A stretch of DNA of 13,537 nucleotides. Origin: Desulfobacterales bacterium (GTDB taxonomy: Bacteria; Desulfobacterota; Desulfobacteria; Desulfobacterales; DAOWNP01). Within the stretch, counting starts at the first letter, position 1; every line of letters begins with the position of its first letter. The notes below the pieces were generated by a model. The model was not told the origin of the DNA and made no database searches. It worked only from the letters and a program-made list of their open reading frames with translations. The translations under genes and the position numbers were made by a program. Positions 7,462 to 13,537 of this stretch are shown here, piece after piece. The stretch covers positions 1 through 13,537 of the forward strand of contig JASFBI010000005.1 in the NCBI GenBank assembly GCA_030149595.1, given 5' to 3'.

Positions 7462-8619
7462 CTAATCAGAAACTTCCTCTTTAACACTAATAACCATTTT
7501 AAAGAGTAAGGTTAAAATCAATAAACCGGCTGCATAAATTCCAAGGGTAATTAATAATTCATAAAATGAAGGTGCGTACTCTGTAACATGATGAAGCGGA
7601 GAAGGAACAAATCCACCTGAAATCATACCGAGTCCCTTATCAATCCATGTTCCCACAAAAACCATTACACAGGAAACAATCAATATGGAATTATTTTCTC
7701 TTGTAATTGGATTTACAAGAAGTATTATCGCAATTCCCATTAAAATCATGGCTGTCCACATCCATCCAACCAACATTCCATGACCATGCAGTCCAAAAAA
7801 CAGATATTCCAGATGATCTATATGCTCAGGAATCCCACTGTAAAGAGCAACAAACACTTCACAGAGAAAGAAAAACACATTTGCTATTAATGCATATGCT
7901 ATTATTTTAGCAAGATTTCTTATGGCTTTTATTCCAGGATCAAAGTTTGTATACTTTTTAACAATAAAACATAAAAGTATTAAAAAAGATGGCCCTGCTG
8001 CAAATGCTGATGCCAAAAATCTTGGAGCAAGTATTGCTGTAAGCCAAAAGCCCCTTCCCGGAAGACCACAGTACAAAAATGCTGTTACTGTATGAATTCC
8101 AAATGCCCATGGAATTGAGAGATATATAAACGGTTTAATCCATTTGGGAGGAGGCACTGAGTTTCTTTCAGATTCAAGAACTACCCAGCCTATTAAAATA
8201 TTTAAAAAAAGATATCCATTTAGAACTATCATATCCCAAAAAAGCATTGAACCCAGAGTAGGATGCAGCATAACATTCATGGCCCGCATAGGTTGTCCAA
8301 GATCTGCTATAATAAACATCAGACACATGCAGATAGCTGAAACAGCAAGAAATTCACCTAAAACAGTGATTTTGCCAAATGCTTTATAATCATGTAAATA
8401 ATAAGGTAAAACCAGCATTACACCTCCTGCGGCAACACCCACAAGAAAGGTAAATTGAGCTATATAAAAGCCCCATGAGACATCCCTGCTCATACCGGTT
8501 ATACCCAAACCAACACTGAATTGCTTAAGGTATACAGTAAAACCTATACCCACAAGGATAAGCAATCCAATTACCAATCCCCAATATTTATTGCTTCCTT
8601 TAAGCGCAGTTTCAAGCAT
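7462..8619 (-). CDS. dsrP: DsrP, NrfD-like integral membrane subunit of DsrMKJOP
   Basis: Membrane quinone-interacting subunit of the DsrMKJOP complex. It is thought to pass electrons between menaquinol and the periplasmic DsrJ/DsrO side and the cytoplasmic DsrK. The sequence is almost wholly hydrophobic, with about ten membrane segments (roughly residues 12-30, 52-74, 84-106, 126-148, 163-184, 192-220, 237-260, 274-301, 311-330, 352-375). This is the NrfD/PsrC layout. MSRDVSWGFYIAQFTF at 43-58 and the histidine-containing GLHGHGM at 276-282 are typical of the family. Length 385 aa is normal. Ribosome binding site GAGG is 6 nt before ATG, 10 nt after dsrO ends. It is the last gene of the operon, followed by a terminator. 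Confidence 0.95.
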   Translation of the reverse strand: MLETALKGSNKYWGLVIGLLILVGIGFTVYLKQFSVGLGITGMSRDVSWGFYIAQFTFLVGVAAGGVMLVLPYYLHDYKAFGKITVLGEFLAVSAICMCLMFIIADLGQPMRAMNVMLHPTLGSMLFWDMIVLNGYLFLNILIGWVVLESERNSVPPPKWIKPFIYLSIPWAFGIHTVTAFLYCGLPGRGFWLTAILAPRFLASAFAAGPSFLILLCFIVKKYTNFDPGIKAIRNLAKIIAYALIANVFFFLCEVFVALYSGIPEHIDHLEYLFFGLHGHGMLVGWMWTAMILMGIAIILLVNPITRENNSILIVSCVMVFVGTWIDKGLGMISGGFVPSPLHHVTEYAPSFYELLITLGIYAAGLLILTLLFKMVISVKEEVSD

Positions 8620-8629
8620 AAACCACCTC

Positions 8630-9421
8630 TTATATTATATAGAAAATAGAAGGTCCTGTTCCAAGAGCCTGTTTTCGACGAATAGTGTAATTTGAATTTA
8701 ATACTTCTCTGATTTCTGATTCAGAATCTTCAAGATCACCAAAAATGATCGCTCCATCAGATGCTTCAACACATGCTGGTTTTTTCCCAACAGCAAGTCT
8801 TTCCGCACAAAAATTACATTTTTCAACAACCCCTTTTGTTCTTCTCGGGAACTCAGGATTATAAGTTTCAGGCTTTATATGTTCTTTTGGATCTTTAAAA
8901 TTAAAACTTCTTGATCCATAGGGACACGCAGCCATACAAAATCTACAACCAATGCATCTGTGAAAATCCATCAGCACTATACCATCATCGCGTTGAAATG
9001 TAGCTTTGGTGGGACAAGCCTTAACACAGGGAGCGTTTTCACACTGATTACATAGTACAAGAAAAGGCAGATCTTTTATCCTCTCATTTAAATACTTGTT
9101 TCCCTTGCTTGGAAAAGCGTGTTTAAATTCCTCTTCCCATATCCATTTAATTTCATGTTTATGATTTTTAATTTCCGGAATATTATGTATTTTATTACAA
9201 GCATTTATAATTGGCTCCAGATCATCAGAAGATTCAATTTTCCTTGTATCTATTACCATTCCCCATCGTTTTGCAGTAAGAGCATTTGAATCTTTTTTAA
9301 ACCCAGCCTCTTTTTTCTGTCCTGATGATGCAAATACATTGGGAGTTAATATTCCTGTCCCTAAACCCAGAGCTGAAACACCAGCTATTTTCAAGAAGAT
9401 TCTTTTACTGTTTTCCATCAT
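8630..9421 (-). CDS. dsrO: DsrO, periplasmic Tat-exported ferredoxin-like iron-sulfur subunit
   Basis: Periplasmic electron-transfer subunit of DsrMKJOP, carrying electrons between DsrJ and the membrane subunit DsrP. The N-terminus NSKRIFLKIAGVSALG is a Tat signal, but with Lys-Arg (K6-R7) instead of the usual twin arginine, and is followed by a hydrophobic stretch and a VFASS cleavage region near 29-33. Complete cysteine motifs are CNQC-ENAPCVKACP (124-137) and CIGCRFCMAACP (156-167). A third, CNFC plus C217 (202-217), has Ser221 where a fourth cysteine is usual. The first ferredoxin motif of the four-cluster family is reduced to C75 (ACNKIHNIP). C75 with C202, C205 and C217 would complete one cluster, giving three [4Fe-4S] clusters in all. 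Start M1 or M2 (9418) are both served by AAGGAG. The gene overlaps the dsrJ end by 17 nt, indicating coupled translation. Confidence 0.95.
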   Translation of the reverse strand: MMENSKRIFLKIAGVSALGLGTGILTPNVFASSGQKKEAGFKKDSNALTAKRWGMVIDTRKIESSDDLEPIINACNKIHNIPEIKNHKHEIKWIWEEEFKHAFPSKGNKYLNERIKDLPFLVLCNQCENAPCVKACPTKATFQRDDGIVLMDFHRCIGCRFCMAACPYGSRSFNFKDPKEHIKPETYNPEFPRRTKGVVEKCNFCAERLAVGKKPACVEASDGAIIFGDLEDSESEIREVLNSNYTIRRKQALGTGPSIFYII

Positions 9422-9806
9422 TCTTCTCCTTCGGGTTATCTATATGGCAATCCCAGCAATATGGTTGAACAGAAGCATAGTCATGACATTTATCACAAAA
9501 TTCAGCTTTATTGGAGTGACAGTCCAGACAGGTATTTGATAGACTCATCTTAAATTCCTTGCCTTCTGTATTTACATAAACCCGTGTATCATGCCTTACC
9601 ACTTTATCACGCCATACATCAAGGAGCTGCATATGATTTTTCGTCATATACTCCTTTGATCTGACACACTCCTTTGCGGCCTTTGCCTTTTCTGTCAGGG
9701 TTAGTTCCGGAGCCGGCTTGGATTTAAACATATTATACCAAATTGGAAAAGCAAATATTATAAAAAATATTACTAAACCGGCGATGATCTTACTTTTATC
9801 ATTCAT
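9405..9806 (-). CDS. dsrJ: DsrJ, membrane-anchored triheme cytochrome c
   Basis: Periplasmic triheme cytochrome of DsrMKJOP, held by an uncleaved N-terminal anchor. I place the start at 9806 (MNDKSKIIAGLV), because GGAGG lies 9 nt upstream. The upstream ATG at 9815, which gives 136 aa, directly abuts that ribosome binding site. The protein is then 133 aa and overlaps the dsrK stop by 8 nt (ATGAATGA). In the 136-aa numbering, one membrane segment covers about 10-29. Heme motifs are CLDCH (96-100), CDKCH (107-111) and CWDCH (120-124). C50 in KECVRSKEYM is at the conserved position that, in family members studied, serves as the unusual cysteine ligand of one heme. All hallmark residues are present, so it looks functional. 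Confidence 0.95.
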   Translation of the reverse strand: MNDKSKIIAGLVIFFIIFAFPIWYNMFKSKPAPELTLTEKAKAAKECVRSKEYMTKNHMQLLDVWRDKVVRHDTRVYVNTEGKEFKMSLSNTCLDCHSNKAEFCDKCHDYASVQPYCWDCHIDNPKEKNDGKQ

Positions 9807-11427
9807 CAGCTTCATCCTCCATTCCTAACAACGGTTCACCTCGGAGATCTGTTGTTCTTTTACACTCTCCAGGAAAAACCAGAGCATTTGCCACCATTTC
9901 ATGCAACCCGGTTACTTCAACACCAGGCACCCAATAATCCATAAGATCAGGGAAAACTGCACGATCAAGAGCACAAATACATGCAAGGGAATTTACACCA
10001 TATTTTTCATGTACATGCTTTACAGCATGTGCTCTCGGTAAACCGCCGCACATACGAAGTTCCATATCTTCCCCTGCGTTTAATCCTGACCCGCTGCCAC
10101 AGCAAAAGGTCTGTTCCCTGATTGTATTTGCAGGCATCTCATGAAAGTTGTTACAAACATTATTTATAATATATCTAGGCTCATCAAGCATACCCATGCC
10201 TCTTGCTGTATTACATGAGTCATGAAATGTTATATTTAAATGATCATTTCTGCTTTTGTCTAAATTCAATTTACCATGCTTTATAAGATCTGCAGTAAAT
10301 TCAACAATATGAACCATTTTAGTGGATTTGGTATTTTCAAACTTAGTACCTGTTATAGGTGATACAGGTTCTTCCAGAAAATTTGCAGGTCCATTCATCG
10401 TATCCATGTATTGAGTTACTACCCGCCACATATGTCCGCATTCACCACCTAAAATCCACTTAACACCAAGCCTTTCTGCCTCTGCATACATTTTGGCATT
10501 TAATCTTTTCATGGTTTCATGGGAAGTAAAAAAACCGAAATTACCACCTTCTGAAGCATAGGTACTCCATGTTACATCAAGACCGTACTCTTTTTTTAAA
10601 TAATCAAAAAGAATCATATAACCCATACATGTATAGGTTCCTGGATCAGCAAAAACATCCCCTGATGGAGTTATAAAAAGAATATCAGCACCCTTTTTCT
10701 GATAACTGACCTCTAAATCTATACCAGTCACCTCTTCAATATCCTCAACAAAAAAATCAAGCATATCTTTAAAAGCATGGGGCTGAATACCCAGATGGTT
10801 ACCTGTTCTAAAACAATTGGCAACCGGAGTAGCTATCCAGTCAATATTCAAACCTATCAGATTTAACAGTTCCCTGCCCATTATGGTAATTTCTGCTGTA
10901 TCTATTCCATAGGGACAAAAAACAGAACATCTTCTGCATTCAGTACATTGAAACAGATAATACCACCACTCTTTTAAAACATCTAATGTAAGCTCCCTTG
11001 CTCCAGCTATTTTACCTAAAACTTTTCCTGCTGTTGTAAAATCATTTCTATATACAGAACGTAAAAGTTCTGCCCTTAAAACCGGCATATTTTTTGGATC
11101 TCCGGTTCCTATAAAAAAATGACATTTATCAGCACATGCGCCGCATCTTACACAAATATCCATATAAACTTTAAAAGTACGAAATCTTTCAAGGCGCTCT
11201 TTAAAACCTTCATGTAGTATCTGCTGCCAGTTTTCAGGAAGTTTCCAGTCATCATCTAAAGGATTCCATTTACGGGCATTGGGAAGACCAAGGTATGCAA
11301 CACTTTTAGGATTTGAAGCGTAGCAGTACATCCCTTTTCTAATGTTAACAGGTGTATCCATCCAGTCTGTTGCAGGCGGATTGTGATTTATTTTTATTAA
11401 TTCTTCTGCTGTTGGTATATCAGACAT
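9799..11427 (-). CDS. dsrK: DsrK, cytoplasmic HdrD-like iron-sulfur catalytic subunit
   Basis: Catalytic subunit on the cytoplasmic face of DsrMKJOP, related to heterodisulfide reductase HdrD. It is thought to reduce the DsrC trisulfide made by dissimilatory sulfite reductase. Two [4Fe-4S] motifs are visible: CVRCGACADKC (92-102) and CTECRRCSVFCP (161-172). The C-terminal cysteine-rich part, proposed to hold a special [4Fe-4S] site, has GGEC (C330), FHDSC (C405), FCCGSGSG (C442-C443) and CIC (C483, C485). There are no membrane segments; it docks on DsrM. Length 542 aa is typical. Ribosome binding site GGAG, inside the end of dsrM, lies 6 nt before ATG, and only 3 nt separate the two genes. 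Confidence 0.97.
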   Translation of the reverse strand: MSDIPTAEELIKINHNPPATDWMDTPVNIRKGMYCYASNPKSVAYLGLPNARKWNPLDDDWKLPENWQQILHEGFKERLERFRTFKVYMDICVRCGACADKCHFFIGTGDPKNMPVLRAELLRSVYRNDFTTAGKVLGKIAGARELTLDVLKEWWYYLFQCTECRRCSVFCPYGIDTAEITIMGRELLNLIGLNIDWIATPVANCFRTGNHLGIQPHAFKDMLDFFVEDIEEVTGIDLEVSYQKKGADILFITPSGDVFADPGTYTCMGYMILFDYLKKEYGLDVTWSTYASEGGNFGFFTSHETMKRLNAKMYAEAERLGVKWILGGECGHMWRVVTQYMDTMNGPANFLEEPVSPITGTKFENTKSTKMVHIVEFTADLIKHGKLNLDKSRNDHLNITFHDSCNTARGMGMLDEPRYIINNVCNNFHEMPANTIREQTFCCGSGSGLNAGEDMELRMCGGLPRAHAVKHVHEKYGVNSLACICALDRAVFPDLMDYWVPGVEVTGLHEMVANALVFPGECKRTTDLRGEPLLGMEDEADE

Positions 11428-11430
11428 TAC

Positions 11431-12459
11431 TTACTCCTTTTTGTCTACCGGAAGTCCAGCGTCAATCATTTTTTCCCTGAACTCGTCTTCATACTCTTCA
11501 TATGTATGAGTTTTTACCGGGTAGTTCCATGGGTTAACGTGTCGAAAAGCACGTGTATTTGCAAGCATATTCCTTGTCGGACTTAAGAAAATTCCACCCA
11601 TGTGCATAAGTTTACTAAAGGGAATATATACAAGTAGACTGCAAACAAAAAACAGATGCACAAAAAAAACACTGCTTATTCCTTCTGGAATAGTTGGGTG
11701 CAGCGTTGCAAGTCCCATAGTCAGTTCTTTTATACCAACAATATCCACTTTTGATACATATCTCATATATATTCCAGAGACAGTAATTCCAATAATAAGA
11801 AATAGAGGAAAAAAATCTGCTGCAAGGGAGATGTATTTTACCTGTGGTACCATTATTCGTCTGACTAACAAAAAAGAGACAGCTGCAAGCAAAACAAGAC
11901 CCGACATAAAAATCCCGGGAAGACCAATTTGCATAAATGAATCAACAAATTCTATTTTGAAAAAACCATCCATAAATTCAAGAAATTTTACAAATCCTGG
12001 GATAGGTTCAGTAAAAAATCTCAAATGCCTGACCAGTACAACTAAAAAAGCCCAATGAAAAGCAAGAGCTGATACCCAAAGCCAGATTTCTAACTTATAG
12101 GATATTTTCTGCCCCTGATGAATTTTCATTTTCGTATTACGAAACAATGAGCGGAAGCATAATATTTCCAGCAACATCCGTATGATAACTCCTGTTTTTG
12201 TAGAAGGATTATCAATACGATTTTGCTTAATCCAGGGCAAAGAAGATTGCTGTCCACATGTAGTTGGAATAGCAAAAGGTACAGCAGATGCTGCCCAGTC
12301 CATCATGCGTGAAACAAAGCCTGCCACAAATATTAATATGGCAACATAGGGAATAATTATCCCAAAAAGAACTTTAAGCCCTGCAACCTCAGCACCCAGA
12401 TAAGAAAACAGAAATAAAAAAACAACCGCCATGAGGGAAAACATGTACTTTACATTCAT
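11431..12459 (-). CDS. dsrM: DsrM, NarI-like cytochrome b membrane subunit
   Basis: Membrane diheme cytochrome b of DsrMKJOP, which exchanges electrons with the menaquinone pool and feeds DsrK. I choose the ATG at 12459 (MNVKYMFSLMAVV), because GAGG sits 8 nt upstream. The ATG at 12465 (MFMNVKYM) leaves only 2 nt and is unlikely. In the longer 344-aa numbering there are about six hydrophobic segments (8-26, 32-53, 128-148, 178-202, 216-235, 263-283). Candidate heme-ligand histidines are H137, H147, H270 and H288. The C-terminal tail after about 285 is hydrophilic and presumably meets DsrK. The two N-terminal segments before the NarI-like core are usual for DsrM. It is the first gene of the operon, 281 bp downstream of the RsbRD-like gene. 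Confidence 0.95.
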   Translation of the reverse strand: MNVKYMFSLMAVVFLFLFSYLGAEVAGLKVLFGIIIPYVAILIFVAGFVSRMMDWAASAVPFAIPTTCGQQSSLPWIKQNRIDNPSTKTGVIIRMLLEILCFRSLFRNTKMKIHQGQKISYKLEIWLWVSALAFHWAFLVVLVRHLRFFTEPIPGFVKFLEFMDGFFKIEFVDSFMQIGLPGIFMSGLVLLAAVSFLLVRRIMVPQVKYISLAADFFPLFLIIGITVSGIYMRYVSKVDIVGIKELTMGLATLHPTIPEGISSVFFVHLFFVCSLLVYIPFSKLMHMGGIFLSPTRNMLANTRAFRHVNPWNYPVKTHTYEEYEDEFREKMIDAGLPVDKKE

Positions 12460-12465
12460 AAACAT

Positions 12466-12740
12466 TACCTCACTTTTTTTAAAACCGCATAAAAAAAATT
12501 AAAATCATACAAACTTTATTTCAAAAAAATTCTGCTCTTTCCCGGGAACATCATACATAGTATTTTTTTCAATAGAGTTTATATCTCTTAAAATATTCTA
12601 CACAGCCCTCTCTATATTAAACATTTGACTGCCTATAGCCTGCTGTATAATTAATTTTACAAATAAAAGAAAAAACAGATGTTTTCCTCCCTGAAATTTA
12701 AATAAAATCAGTTATACAACTACCTGCATAACTAAAGCCG
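12466..12740. other. Leader/intergenic region upstream of dsrM
   Basis: A 275-bp AT-rich region with no gene. It contains a perfect 10-bp GC-rich palindrome TTCCCGGGAA (12539-12548) about 80 bp before dsrM. Just after the RsbRD-like gene there is a weak inverted repeat (AGTTAT/ATAACT) and then an A/T-rich stretch. No consensus dsrM promoter with good spacing is visible on the minus strand, so dsrM may be read from the upstream promoter at 13327-13355, or from a non-sigma-70 or activator-dependent promoter. A plus-strand TTGACT-15-TATAAT (12625-12651) points the wrong way for both genes. Confidence 0.5.
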
Positions 12741-13250
12741 TTATTGGCTGTCAGTTATTAGTCCAGCCCTTTTAAATGCTTTATAAACCTTCTTTTTTTC
12801 CTGGTTAGCTCTAATACTGTTTAAACTTTCCCGGCACTCCATATAAACATCAAAACCAATTAGTGCCAATCTATCAATATTAAGCTCTAATTCCAGCAAC
12901 TCTTTTACAAATGTCTTATCTTTTAATGATCCTTTAAAATTATCTCTTATTATAACCTTTAAAGTGTAAAGAAAAGCTACAGCTTTTGAAGGTGCAAATG
13001 TTTGTACAGCTCTGACTCTTATAATCGGATCAAGGAATTCAACTATTTTTTCCTTATCCATGCTGCCTGTCATTTCATCAAAAAGCATTGTCAATCCGTT
13101 TAAAATAGTGTTTCCCACAGGATTTGCAAAAAGATCTTTTTGCGATTCCAAAAATTGTGCTGTATCAGAAGCATAGGTATTAATCACTGCTTTAAACCAC
13201 TGGTGAACAAGAGTCTTCTTTTTTTTTATAAGTTCTTTTTGAATATTCAT
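12741..13250 (-). CDS. Stand-alone RsbRD N-terminal-domain protein upstream of dsrMKJOP
   Basis: Helical protein resembling the N-terminal sensor-like domain of RsbR/RsbRD stressosome proteins, without the C-terminal STAS domain. From the chosen start (MNIQKELIKKKKTLVHQWF) it is 169 aa. The signature is WFKAVINTYASDTAQFL followed by QKDLFANPVG at 37-46; FANPVG is typical of this family. The rest is amphipathic helix with no cofactor-binding cysteines, membrane segments or DNA-binding motif that I can recognise. An in-frame ATG at 13343 would add 31 residues, but it lies upstream of the -10 box of a consensus promoter, so the start at 13250 is better even though its ribosome binding site is weak. 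The same kind of gene beside dsrMKJOP is, to my recollection, recurrent in sulfate reducers. Its role there is unproven; regulation or sensing for the complex is an inference from position. Confidence 0.85.
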   Translation of the reverse strand: MNIQKELIKKKKTLVHQWFKAVINTYASDTAQFLESQKDLFANPVGNTILNGLTMLFDEMTGSMDKEKIVEFLDPIIRVRAVQTFAPSKAVAFLYTLKVIIRDNFKGSLKDKTFVKELLELELNIDRLALIGFDVYMECRESLNSIRANQEKKKVYKAFKRAGLITDSQ

Positions 13251-13326
13251 TTTGTTATATTTTTTACCTGAAATAAAATTTATTTTGAAAACTTCACCCT
13301 TATCAAAAAAATCAATTAGAAAATGT

Positions 13327-13355
13327 TTTATAAACAACCGCAAAATTTATGTCAA
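13327..13355 (-). promoter_or_regulatory. Sigma-70-type promoter for the RsbRD-like gene (and possibly dsrMKJOP)
   Basis: The minus strand has a perfect -35 TTGACA (13350-13355), a 17-nt spacer and -10 TATAAA (13327-13332). Transcription would begin near 13320, giving a leader of about 70 nt to the start at 13250. The first bases, TTGACATAAAT, are shared with the promoter at 1008-1036. This is the best promoter seen upstream of the sulfite-reduction genes. Confidence 0.75.
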
Positions 13356-13537
13356 GCAGAAATAAAGGCTGTTTTGTCTTGCTAAGTTTTAATTTTCCTG
13401 TTTTAATATTTTAAATTTCTTTTACATATAAATTTGTATTTTATTTACTCTCAATACTTTAAAATTAAATAATTTTATTAAATGTCAAAGATATATATCC
13501 TGATATTTACCTGTTTAACAAATTTCTTTTACTTATC
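13356..13537. other. AT-rich right edge of the window
   Basis: No gene is visible in the last 180 bp. A second minus-strand TTGACA (13483-13488) has only a poor -10 (TAATTT at 15 nt), so it is at best a weak upstream promoter. The stretch is very AT-rich and runs off the window. Confidence 0.4.

Noticed and set aside
11600..12058. 152-codon plus-strand ORF opposite dsrM
   Set aside because: It is antisense to a clear dsrM, has no recognisable domain and no suitable ribosome binding site; a shadow of AT-rich membrane-protein codons.
12625..12651. Plus-strand TTGACT-15-TATAAT promoter-like sequence
   Set aside because: The spacer is short and it would transcribe antisense into the RsbRD-like gene; likely chance in AT-rich DNA.
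13251..13343. 31-residue N-terminal extension of the RsbRD-like protein
   Set aside because: The upstream ATG lies inside a consensus promoter (before its -10 box), and the extension has no family resemblance.
1..13537. CRISPR arrays, insertion sequences, tRNA/rRNA genes, phage or defence genes
   Set aside because: None seen on either strand: no regularly spaced repeats, no transposase or integrase motifs, and no tRNA-like cloverleaf noticed by eye. The window is core metabolism plus signalling.

Overview
The window is AT-rich DNA, very probably from a sulfate-reducing deltaproteobacterium of the Desulfobacterales (Desulfobacter/Desulfobacula-like). The evidence is a complete dsrMKJOP operon in sulfate-reducer order, an RsbRD-type protein directly upstream of it, an ADP-forming acyl-CoA synthetase, and PAS kinase and receiver sequences of the style common in that order. 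The placement is inferred from protein style and composition; no 16S rRNA or other taxonomic marker is present.

Layout. Positions 26-940 (-) encode a receiver-GGDEF diguanylate cyclase with its own TTGACA/TATTAT promoter. Positions 1224-3017 (+) encode LepA (EF-4), closed by a 17-bp perfect hairpin that lies between two convergent genes. Then, all on the minus strand and read from right to left: a PAS-PAS histidine kinase (7158-5593), receiver-domain sequence that continues in the kinase frame after one TGA (5592-5227), and a fused ADP-forming acyl-CoA synthetase (5177-3075). A roughly 300-bp intergenic stretch (7159-7461) holds the kinase's extended -10 promoter, a repeat shared with the lepA upstream region, and the dsrP terminator. 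The right half is the sulfite-reduction membrane module dsrM-K-J-O-P (12459-7462, -). It is preceded by a lone RsbRD N-terminal-domain protein (13250-12741, -) with a strong TTGACA-17-TATAAA promoter.

How the genes work together. DsrMKJOP spans the membrane. DsrJ (triheme cytochrome c) and DsrO (ferredoxin-like) face the periplasm, DsrM and DsrP are the membrane subunits, and DsrK is the cytoplasmic HdrD-like catalytic subunit thought to reduce the DsrC trisulfide. dsrAB and dsrC are not in the window. The RsbRD-like protein is a candidate sensor or regulator for this module by position only. The kinase/receiver and the diguanylate cyclase are signalling proteins with no visible target here.

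I found no defence system, mobile element, CRISPR array or obviously new multi-gene system. The two observations most worth checking are (1) the kinase/receiver pair, which reads as one hybrid kinase interrupted by a single in-frame TGA, so the receiver has no conventional start codon; and (2) a 33-bp element (31/33 identical) with a perfect ACGTA-N6-TACGT dyad, found in the same orientation upstream of both lepA and the kinase. Several start codons were moved from the longest ORF to better supported sites (dsrM, dsrJ, the RsbRD gene).
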